In this document: positions 10,237-20,900 of the stretch, one piece after another
Numbering within the stretch: the stretch's first letter is position 1
How the letters are laid out: each line of letters begins with the position of its first letter
Assembly (NCBI RefSeq): GCF_000003605.2
Contig: NW_003134356.1
Location: forward strand, 181,001-216,381
Direction of reading: 5' to 3'
DNA from: Saccoglossus kowalevskii
Taxonomy: Eukaryota; Hemichordata; Enteropneusta; Harrimaniidae
Length of the DNA: 35,381 nt
The notes under the pieces: model-generated
Seen by the model: only the letters and a program-made list of their open reading frames with translations
What the model was told of the DNA's origin: nothing
Database searches by the model: none
Position numbers and translations under genes: made by a program

Positions 10237-13200
10237 TTATATCACAGTAAGTGCATTATGATCATTCTTCTCAACTAATGTCCAATTTGGTGGCAGATGA
10301 TGAACTTTCTTATGAACATCATTCATAGCTTCTTTCAGAGACAATGGTTTTCCTTCCAGATTATGTTCGTTGCTACTTAGAGCAGTTGCTTGAACTTTTT
10401 TTTCCATTTGCTTCTCGTTTACATTTTGTAACTTTTGTTGGCAGACATTATCAACTCTGGTTTTTCGTTGACTTAGTGAATTCACAGTGCTTTGAGTTTG
10501 TGTTTGTTGTATCTCACTTTTTACGCCGATTTTATTCAGATACATTTTTAGAATGCGTTTATTGGCTACGAAGGAGACAAATATATACACCCCCTGAAGT
10601 GTATTTACAATAGTAAATATAACCCACACAGCATCAATATCTACAATAGCTGCTACAAAACCTACTATCCATGTAAGCCCCATTAGAGTTGTCATTTTTA
10701 TACATAGGCTTAATTGGTTTCGGCTCCAAGATGCACCACTTTTTGTGTTTTCTGTCGCCCTTTTACTGTTCTTCGCTAATGTGCGAAGTGACACTACTAT
10801 TGAAATAAACAGTCCTGTATTTGCTAGCGTTGTTACCGCAATTGGTAAGAGAAAAACAATTAGTAGTGCCATTTGGTTGGTTATCCAGCAGGCGAATTCG
10901 TTACCATAACCAATCACTACATGTGGCCCGCCAAATATATCTACCAATAATACGCCAATGACAAGCAGAGCTGGCAGTCCCCAAGCATATATGCAATAAC
11001 GTGTGAATGTTTTCTTCTTTTCATACCGAGATTGAATTTTTATTTTTGTACTAAATGTAGAACTAAGGTCGATAGCTATGACGTTTGACCAGAAAAATGA
11101 AGCCAGCCACGTGTAATGAGAGATGACGGCAATGGCAGTGCATAATGATGGAATCTGTGTTTTATCAAGGGCAATAACATAAAGTAACTGCGAAATAAAT
11201 AAAGCAATGCTTAGATTCAGAATACATTTGCCTGGGGTTGTCCGCAAAGAAACGAACAATGTGTACGTTGCTATGGTGGCAGCCAAGGCAACAATTGACA
11301 GTGAAAGCCCACAGACTGTTAGGTACCCCATAACTACTTGCCAAAAGGCATTACTATCGTCCCATGGAAAACATACATAAGTTGAATTGTCGTGAGAGTC
11401 TACCCAATGAGCTCTCACTTTGACAAGTCCATCTGACGTAACGACATACATGGCACCCAATATTAGAATATATTCAGTTTCATTGAGTTTCAGAAGGTGC
11501 TCATTGACATGACAATTCAATACCTCTTGATCAGTGCAGATATTAACGCCAGTTTCCACAGAGCTATTGCCCTGTATATCATGATAGTACCACCTCAAAA
11601 AGTTAATGCCCTCATATGTTTTGCTCGTTCTCAAGTCTAGAACAACATCCTTATCTGAACCATTCTTAAGGATCATAAATTGGGCTTCTGATAATTTTGA
11701 GATAAATACGTTTGTACAAAAACTGTGGTTATTTGGAAAGAGTTCTTTTATAGCTACATTTAGAAAATCAACATCTTCACTAATATTCCCAAGTAACACA
11801 ATCTTTCCCACCATGTCATCAAACGATATTGCTCGCAGGAAAAACGATAACACGTGAGACGACAATCTTTCCGTTTCATTTTGAGAAGTCACACTCAATC
11901 CACTGATGTCACTTGCATTGATGTTCAAAGAATCAACTACTTTGTCTTTAATTTTAGTGTGTGCATTCTCATATATGTAGTTAAGAGACTCTACATCATC
12001 TACCACGAATTCAATGGTGATGTGAATAAATTTCACAAGATTATTTTTTGCCCTGCATCGTCCAAGAAAAGTATCGAAGGTATAACCTACACCACAAACA
12101 TCATATTCTACATATTTTGTTGCCCTATTCAGCACATCTGTTTGTACATCAATAAGTACAGAAAATGGCAAAACGCCAAAATTCGGTCCTTCTTTCTCTG
12201 ATTCTCTGTTGTCATAACCACATGTGAGATTTGATATGTTCACTCCATTACATATAGCACAGTGAGCATTGCGATAGATGTCCTTCCCATCATGCACCAC
12301 TGAAACATAACTGCTACAGATTGTCTGTAATTCTTCTAACGCAGCCTCTTCGTCGATGGAAAACAGAAGCTTATTGCATTCACCAATACTTCTGTAACAC
12401 GGACGTGTTGCGTTAATGGTAGAATAAGATACTTCACAAGTGGAATTCTCCTCGTTCAATATTTCTTCAATTGAAACAATTGCCTCGGGTAATGTTACTG
12501 AATTTCTGCAACCGATAGTTGCTTTCCAAAATGTTACATTTTCTGCAGGATGCCCATGGCAGGCGGCACAGTAGAAATTCTGATAGGTTAAACCATTCGA
12601 TCCATGTACTGGGGTGTCAAGAAGAAAGTCCACTTTCTTGCCTAAGAATTTAGAAATGAAACTGACTTAATAATCAAAAATAATATAATATATAAATATA
12701 TCAGTTAATATAAGTACAGGCAAAGTACGAATAGATGTAGTAACGGCTATGGCAAAGCGGTCAGGCATTGTAAGAAGACGTACATCAGAACCACCGATTC
12801 AAAAATTCTATGTTATATTTTCAATATATGATATTTTAAAAAGGTGTCAGTCACATCCGCTACCCTTCATATGAATCAACTATAGTTATTTTGTTGAATA
12901 AATCAATGATCGATTAATATTTATTTATTTAATTTAGTTATACTTTGTCACCTACTTGTGCCGTTGATGTTTATATCTTCGATACTATTTTATAAAAAAC
13001 TAATTTTGTAATTTCTGTAACCGTCGTTCAAAATAATTATATCTTTCGCGGAAACAAAATGCCTGTTGGAACTTGTGAAATACTTAACAAACACTATTTA
13101 ACAATACCGTGATTGTAAATGGTCAACATTAAAAATATTAAACAAACATTGTTTGATATAATGGTCAAATTATATTGACAATATGAAAAAAGGTTTAATT

Positions 13201-14598
13201 ATGTATGAAGTTTCATGTGAGCTTTTAGTTTCTCTTACCGATAAACTGTTTTTCACATCTTTCTTTGATATTTTCTTCTGTCCATCCCGGGGGACATTTT
13301 GTAACCATGAGAACACTGTGCATTCCAACATTCTTGCATTCTATATCGAACTCATTATTTGCGTACTCATTCATTTGAATAAAGGTGTCCCTTTTCAACC
13401 TTCTGAAGCGTTTGCCGTCGCGTCTAACTCTAATAGTGACGTTACCAAAATCGTTAAAATCCCACAGATTGTCTTCTTTATCCGTGATTGAAGGAGGTGC
13501 AGTGGTAGTAGTAACACAGATTACGTCGGGTATTAGTTCAATTAGAGCATCGAGACCGTCATTACCTTCTAAACCAAAATCACTGTACAGGTCATAGTCT
13601 GAAAAAAAATCATGGTTCTCTAAAGGGTCTATGTAATCAAGAATTCCTTCGGTGGTTGGTGTATCAGTTGTCGTTGGTTGAGTATATAGGCAGGTCTCCG
13701 TGTAGTCGTAACAGCAATCCCGGTAGAGGGTACAACTAGAGTCACAATTACACGAAGACACTTCAATTCCCTGGCCAACCGGATTGAACATCTGTTCACA
13801 CCTGGCGTAACTATTGATACAACTCTCGGTCGGTTCTGACCATTGATCCAGGCATATCGGTACTCGGTAACCCCATCTTTCCTCTACGTTGTTCTCGTTT
13901 AATTCAAAGCATACTATATCGGATGTCCCAATCGCGGATTTGTCGGTGTTTTGTATGCGGGTAATTTGAGGCAAGTCAGGGCTGTGATGTGTCGGTGATG
14001 TCTGAAAAGTACTGGATTGCCTCACAGTGACAAAATGGCTGCGTGTTGCGTCTATAGCGAGTTGAGGGGAGATATCTGTTGTACGAAGTGTCGTAGGTAT
14101 CTCAGTACGCGCTGTGGACTCAGGAACACTAACGAAGTTAGTAGTCCCAGCAACAGGCGTTGTTGAATCCATAACTTCACGAAGTCGTCGAACATTTTTT
14201 TTCTTTTTTGTTATTGTATCGTGTAAGTACGCAATATTACCATTTAAAATTGCCTTTCCAGGGTCCTGCGCTGTGGATTCATCCCAGGCGACACCGTCCT
14301 CGTCCAAAGAGACGTCCAAATCGAAGTAATCAAACTCGCCGTATGAACCTCCTTCGATATTCCCCTCAACTTTACGTAACCCGTCTGTTTCAAATACCAG
14401 TATATATTCGAATTCTTCCTTCGTGTCCATCTGCTTCTGTCCCGTGGCGTGTGCTTGATAACTCTTGTCAATATATTTCGTAATGAACTTGATATTGTTT
14501 TCTGTGCAACACGTCCTCCAACAGCTATAGGAAGCCGATAGCAGCAACGTCATCGGAATAAACAAACCAATGAGAGCTAAATAGTGTTTCAAATCCAT
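10237..14598 (-). CDS. Somatomedin-B-containing class B-like 7TM receptor (adhesion/Methuselah-like, no GPS)
   Basis: Two exons, 14598-13239 and 12641-10237, joined across a 597-base intron (donor GTAAGAG, acceptor AAATTCTTAG). The split Gly codon (G + GC) keeps frame, giving 1254 residues. ATG 14598 is preferred over ATG 14622 because it starts directly with a signal peptide (MDLKHYLALIGLF). Then come an acidic/Thr-rich stalk and a somatomedin-B domain at about 260-303 with eight cysteines (CNCDSSC, RDCCYDY). Furin-like RVRR and RLKR motifs lie at about 390-403. A Cys-rich region opens with CPPGW and includes FYCAACHG and AHCAIC. Seven TM helices span about 889-1146, with typical class B stretches (MGLTWIVGF in TM6, NTLQGVYIF in TM7), followed by a tail of about 108 residues. 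Many N-glycosylation sites lie in the ectodomain. No GPS cleavage motif is visible before TM1. The role is presumably cell-surface sensing or adhesion; ligand unknown. The class is secure; the subfamily is inference. Confidence 0.9.
12642..13238 (-). other. Intron of the somatomedin-B receptor gene
   Basis: 597 bases, AT-rich, with GTAAGAG donor at 13238 and TTAG acceptor at 12642. It interrupts a Gly codon in phase 1 just after the CPPGW...CEKQF block. No internal feature is seen. Confidence 0.85.
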
Positions 14599-14622
14599 GT
14601 TTTCCTCAGAATGAGACGACAA

Positions 14623-16229
14623 CGAAACATCGAAGTATGTTGTATGTTCTATAAAAATGACGTTTATATTACAATAACAGCTGTTCTTTTAATTGCTAAC
14701 CTTCCCCGTCATGCAAACATATTGCCCGGATCTGATATATTAAAGAGATTGAAATTGATAAATTCACAGAGGGGCGTTATTTATCATAGAACAGCAGAAA
14801 TTGACAAGTATTGTATTGTAATTCTATTTCAATTTGGCCGAGATCATATTTACATTTATAGTCATATTCAGATCATTGAATTGTGTAACAATATACAAAA
14901 AAGCTGTATTTTCGGTTTAATACATGTTTAAACACGCATTTTGTTTAGCCCCGTAGCAGTTTCTAAGCTGTATTTGTTTGATTGATGGCGTATGGCTTCA
15001 TTTTTCTACTTACTTGGCAATTAGTTATTTTTGATTAAATACGACAGCACGTGAAACGAATAATTTCCTTTCATTGAAAATGTGACATGAAAATCATGAG
15101 ATGGCATTATATTGAAAAAATAAAAATCGTTATGCTGTCAAATAGGGAACCTTTGTAGGAGTTGTAAATGATATTTCGAGGCAACACAAAGGTTACTATC
15201 GTCACACGATGAAAGCAGCCATAAACGTTAGCCAGTTTGGGATCGACTTACTTTCAATCAATTAGGGAACAAATTTGACCCAGGTCGCTGTCACAATCTT
15301 TAATTTCATAATTCTTTGTTCAAATGCTGCAAAATGTGCTCAATGTGTACTTACTAATATTTTCAAACGAACGAACATGTTACACGTTGTATATACGAAG
15401 CATTTTTTCGTTTGACATGTTCGACACTCGCGTCCACCGCGTGAAACAGTCTGCGTTGATTTAAATTATTAGGAGTTTCAATAAAACGAGTTATTCATGT
15501 ATAATTTTATAATATTGCATGATATTGATATTCTTGGATACGAGATTGTTGGCCTATTCAGCGATGTGTGATGTATTAAAGAGGCAATCAGCGAATTCAA
15601 TGCGTGACGTTCAGTGAATATATTTGAGTATATAATGAAGGTATTTTGTTTGTTCCCAGAATACACAATCGTATTCGTTCCGCGAACAATAATCAAAAAA
15701 CACTCATGCGTGTCGACTGCTATTGTATGTGAAAAATAAGTGCACACGATTTTTTTCATTATGTCGTGGAACGAGCGAATTATAAACCTCAATTTATTGT
15801 GTTCAGCAACATACAGTGTCAAGCAATATTACAAATTACATTGCACCCGTATTCACACATTCCAATGAGGTTATCTGAGTATTTAGAGTATATAAATAAA
15901 TGTTGTTTTGATGTTACATTATTACACAGTTAGGCATGGTTTATCGTGAAATAAAAACCACTTCTAAATATGCATGTCAACTATGATAATTTATTATTAT
16001 TATAAATGTATATTAGACTCAACCTTGGGACAGCGATATTTAGAATTATCTACCTTGTTCATGTCTGTCGTCCACTGTAATGTCTTCTGTGTTAGGGCTG
16101 CTTCATATTTTGTTTTTCGAATTTCCAGGTTTCATTTCCGCGATTTTAAGTATGATTGATGATAAACAGTCGGGATTGGGGTCAAATTCTGAGGTTTTCA
16201 TTGTTGTTTGTTGTATCTGTCAGGAATAT
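14623..16229. other. Intergenic sequence upstream of the minus-strand receptor
   Basis: No gene supported. The 114-codon minus frame at 15822-15478 is AT-rich with no motif or membrane pattern and is probably chance. Nine-base inverted arms (CGAACATGT near 15371 and ACATGTTCG near 15415) lie about 35 bases apart. The promoter of the receptor must lie here, but I see no clear TATA box or initiator. Confidence 0.45.
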
Positions 16230-16233
16230 TTAA

Positions 16234-16532
16234 AGCGCGGTAGTCGTCGCGCTGCGCATGTTCGACATTTGTGTTGATAAACATCGATTTTCCCACAATC
16301 CAATGCGCTCTTCAAATGGAAATCACAAGTATGAGGTTTGACCTGGGCGCGACTTGTACTGATTACCGCCGGTGACTCCTTCGATACCTTACAATCACAT
16401 GAAAATTGCGTAATTAAACCTTGGAAACGTGTCAGTTCGTACTCGTTGATCTGCGCAACAGTCAAATTCGCCATCTTTGTTTATATGAGACCCATATATC
16501 TCGCACTTGCGCAGCGTGACGACTACCGCGTT
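16234..16532. mobile_element. MITE with TTAA target-site duplication, family A, complete copy
   Basis: A 299-bp element flanked by TTAA at 16230-16233 and 16533-16536. Terminal inverted repeats of about 30 bp: the left starts AGCGCGGTAGTCGTCGCGCT and the right end, read inward, starts AACGCGGTAGTCGTCACGCT. No transposase is encoded. The window-start copy (1-249) is the same family. TTAA duplications are typical of piggyBac-type insertion, but the ends do not resemble the usual CCC start, so the superfamily is left open. Confidence 0.85.
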
Positions 16533-16536
16533 TTAA

Positions 16537-17112
16537 GCAGTATTGTCGTTTCTTATTACAAATAAAGGAAACAACTTTGTTACGATTAATTAAAATAAAA
16601 CACGATATTTTACTTCACACTTCAGCTCTAAAGCGAGATTGCATGCATTTACGACGACTCTTAACTGTACCGTGACGAGACGTAATGCATTTTACACCGG
16701 TTCCATACAACATAAAACATGGTTGTTAGCCAATCCCACTCCAAATTCTGACAGTACTGAGCGTTTAAACATGAATTATTAATTTAATTCTCAAAATGTA
16801 TAGTAAATTCTAGTATGTTGTTTGTACAAGTGTTATTCATTGAACTGTTTGTTTCGAGAACTTCATAATTTGTATGTTGAGTGTATTTTATTGAAACAAC
16901 GAATGACCTTATTCGATCCCTGTTACTCGTACCATATCGTTCCTCCTCCCCACAACACAGTGTGCACTCACCGACTCCCAATGTTTGTATCCACTAAAAA
17001 GCTCCGTGGTGCTAGTAAAACCTTCACATGTGACATTACGAGGAAATTCGCGGGATTACTTGTTTTAGGTTTTACCAACAACACCCTGGTGTAATTTCGC
17101 CACAATGTTTAC
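16537..17112. other. Non-coding sequence between two MITEs
   Basis: Contains overlapping short frames on both strands (16822-17094 plus, 16981-16784 minus) with no recognisable motif. Nothing else noted. Confidence 0.45.
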
Positions 17113-17116
17113 TTAA

Positions 17117-17255
17117 AGCGGGGGAGTCGTCACCTGCGCATGCGTCAGATGGCCATAGCGTTTACATTGTTTACCCATGAGCCCTCGCGTTTTAGCGTGT
17201 GTTGTTATCACTTGGGACTCAATTTCCGCGCATGCGCAGGTGCCGAGCCTCCCGC
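17117..17255. mobile_element. MITE, family B, copy 1
   Basis: A 139-bp element after TTAA at 17113-17116; the matching site on the right has decayed to ATGA. The inverted ends read AGCGGGGGAGTCGTCACCTG (left) and AGCGGGAGGCTCGGCACCTG (right, read inward), both leading into CGCATGCG. Its reverse complement matches the element at 30748-30906 along its whole length, including the shared interior blocks TTGAGTCCCAAG and CATGGGTA. Confidence 0.8.
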
Positions 17256-17921
17256 TATGAATAAATACATCGTAAACAAAGACTGAAAGTACATACAAAC
17301 AACATGATATGTCACGTGATGCGTGGTATTGACGTATAGTGACGCGTCCAGTCACAACAAATCCTGAATGTATGCACTTTGAGGTTACGGGCAAAGAGAC
17401 TTTAGATCATTGCGATATCTGCGATGTTCCATCTGTTATAGAAGACTTGTGATAACATTAGGAAAATAATATTTAATGTTAAAAAATAGTATGAACATAA
17501 GACAAGTTGTAATTAACATTCACCGGTAAGCAAGAACCGGCATCAAAGGGGAGTTCAGGCAGAGTGTCCAGTTTACCTCTCAGTAACGTATCTGTAGGGG
17601 CCCCATATAATGCTTTTTGTAATGACGATCTGTCGTATCTAACAAATCACAATGACGAAACCACCGACGGTATTTTCCGTATCGGCAAAGAAGCTGAGAG
17701 TACTGCCAGATATACATTGTGTAGAATGTATGCCAAAACTACTGGATCCTCGGGGCGTGTTTTGAAGAGAAAAAAACCCATTGTACACACTTTTCCGCAT
17801 AACATCTGTTGTGTCAAGCGTATTTATATTTTCAATCAACCCAGACCCGTTACTTCTATGAATTGCAGCGAATCAGAAGCCACGTACCATCCAAAACGGA
17901 TGACGTAATCCATACTGCAGA
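17256..17921 (-). other. 3' flank / likely 3'UTR of the Gs-alpha-like gene
   Basis: Downstream of the Gs-alpha stop at 17922 on the minus strand. ATTAAA at 17477-17472 (minus) is a possible polyadenylation signal about 450 bases after the stop. The antisense plus-strand frame at 17564-17908 (114 codons) has no recognisable domain and is not called. Confidence 0.4.
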
Positions 17922-20900
17922 CTACAGGAGGTCATAATTCCTCAAGTGTTCCCGCTGTATGATGTTCCGACAATCGTTAAAGACGCGTTCAATGTTCTTA
18001 GTATCCACTGCACATGTGTAGTGTGGGTAGCAAAATTTCATGTTCTTTAGCTTGACGTCTTCTTCGGTAATTCTCTATGGCGGCAAAACAAAACAGTCTG
18101 TATTATTAACGATACACATTCGGTCAAGAATAAAATATGGCCGTCTTAACGTTAATATGTTTACTTTGGACGAGAAAGAGTCATTATCCCATGTCTCAAA
18201 GTGTGAACTTGAGTTAAAAGGCGATTGGTATGATTCTCACATCGAACACGACGTGGCGCGGCGCGACGACCACCGCCCTTTAAGATAGCTACTCGCAATC
18301 ACTGGTAAATGACAAAGCATTAGTTCTCGTGAAAGATTTGGCGACAATATTTTATATACTGTGAGTCTGTCTAAAATATACGTTTTTTCACACACTACAT
18401 ACCGTGAATCTGTCTAATATATATGTTTTAGCTTTCAAAATCTCCTCTTTTTCACCGTCTGATGAACTTCCTGAAATCAAAGATATCGAGTGAAATTTCA
18501 GAATCGCGTGATATTTTTGTTTGTTCTATTTCATAGCGAGTACGTATATTGCAAATATTCTTGCCTGGCAAATGACCACGGGCACTCGACGAGCCGCTGA
18601 AATTAGTAGCATAGCCTCGGTCCGAAGTGCGCATGCTCACAAAACGCAGTCAATTCGGTAGATGACAATTACACATACATGTATCGCTTATTAAACAAAA
18701 CTTACGTCTCTCTGAGTTGGACAGTGTTCCTGATTGTCGGTTGGGCAGACAGAAACACGACGTTGGCCTATCAAATACGTCTGTCGTTAACATTGCTGTG
18801 AAAACAAATTCAAATGACAGGTAAATAGACTGACAATTTAAACTTTTGAATACCATATCTTCCCGTCAAAATATTGGCTAACATTTTGTACAGTTCTATG
18901 TAATTTTAAACAATTCTAGAATTTTGAATCGATAATAGACATAAATTGCTATTGCCTACAGGTCCTAATCAAATGTTTTGAAACAAAACTGGAAAAATAA
19001 TTGTGATAGACGATAACTTTTGTTTGTTTGTAATTTTTAAACTTATTTTTAATTCAATCGAGTTTGATTTTAAGATAAAATGAAAATTGTAGTTTACAAA
19101 AACTATGATGAAAACTAATAAAATTAACAACAGCCACTCACCACTCTCTTTTCTGATTGAGTAATCAGTGTAATCCGCGAAGTAATGTCGGATTGTGGTT
19201 CTTCCAGTTATTACCTTTTCAGCCAAAATGTCACATTTGTTCAAAAATAGAATCGCCGATACCCTCTTGAGGTACCTATACGAAAGTTGACAAATGTTAG
19301 ACTGTTCTCAACGACCATACTACTTTAAGGAAGGCGTACATGCTGCTATGCCCGTCACTTAACAGAAATACACATATGTCAGTTTAACATTCATCTTGGC
19401 AGGGTGATGTATTTTATTTGAGGAAAGGGCGGGTTCCTGGTTTACAGAAAACGTTGTTTTTTCTGCTCCCTCTATATTAATCTAACTATATGTGGCATGC
19501 ATTTGCTATATATATTACACAATCAACCTCAATCTGAATAGCTTTGGCTTTTGTGGCAGTTTTTCTAAAACGTATTTATCATATGCGACACATTGTTGGA
19601 TAACCAAATTATGAATTGGAAAATTAGTTATATTTATAGAGCATAACCTATATCATCAGTTGACCGTTTACGTATATGATAACGTACATTTCACACAACT
19701 GTTCGTAGCTTTTTGTAGCCCTGTTTGTACTCTCAATGTAGGGTGCAACTTGTACTCCCAAATTCGAGCTAACTGGCTGGGTCACTATTTGCACCTCCTT
19801 ATTGAGTACGGGCGACTACGATGGAATAAGTCAGTAGCATATTGCATACATGACGTCACGCGTACTAAGATTAAATAAGCCAGTAGCACAGTACATCGCA
19901 TACATGATGTCACACTTACTAGGATGGAATAAGTCAGTAGTACATCGCATACATGACGTCACGCCTACTACGATGAAATAAGTCAGTAGTACATCGCATA
20001 CATGACGTCACGCCTACTACGATGAAATAAGTCAGTAGTACATCGCATACATGACGTCACGCTTGCTACGATGAAACAAGTCAGTAGTACATCGCATACA
20101 CGACGTCACGCGTTTTTGAAAAATGGGGGAACGCCATATCTTGATCACGAAACCCTCCATCATAGTGGCGGTTATTATACGCTTACAAAGTCTATTTGAA
20201 TTAATTTTGTGAAACAAAGTATCAAAGGTTTACCAACATGACCAACCAACCAGAGACTGAAGCCGAGAGAATGTATTTGCATAAATTGCATTAAACGAAT
20301 AGTTTGCCATAAAAGTCGTATATTTAAAAAAAATCTATTCAAAATACCTATTATTCCAAACACGTCTGAACAAATCGAGTGCTTCCATTAATCGATTGCG
20401 AGTAGGGTCTTCACGAAGCACAAGGTCATATCCACTGCAAGCCGCAACAAATATAATTGCTGTCGTGTCTGAACAAAACATAGTAAAATAACGTAATCTA
20501 GCAAGTATACAAATATCCTTGGGCGGGGCTACGTCATAGAATGTTCTACGTTGCTAAGACGCGCACCACTGTACCACGTATTTCTATGGGCTCTGCGCGC
20601 GCTGCTGTGGAACGCCAGTCGAAGAGCCGGAGAAAATTGCTAAAGTCGAGGAAATAGCAGAAACTCAACCTTGAAGTAATCCTCAGCAACCAAATTTATA
20701 TACGTTGCAATTGTAGGGGGTAATCTTGTTACACTGTTCAAGGGAGTCTCAGCAACCATCCCGAGGTACAGTTTTTTGAGAGTTTTCAGCATTTCAGTGT
20801 TTTCACCGTGATGGTTGCCAGGCGGTGAAAAAACCCGGATGTTTGCCCGAGGATAAGCATGAATGCAGAATGATAGTGCAGAATGCATCTATCCAGTAAA

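Noticed and set aside
15478-15822. 114-codon minus-strand frame
   Set aside because: AT-rich composition, no domain, no membrane pattern and no splice context; consistent with chance.
17564-17908. 114-codon plus-strand frame
   Set aside because: It is antisense to the likely 3'UTR of the Gs-alpha gene and shows no recognisable motif.
19814-20113. CRISPR-like array
   Set aside because: Repeats are directly adjacent with a 49-bp period and no unique spacers, inside an animal intron; it is a tandem satellite.
20640-20888. 82-codon minus-strand frame
   Set aside because: It lies within Gs-alpha intron 8 with no start context or domain; possibly a repeat remnant but not supportable as a gene.
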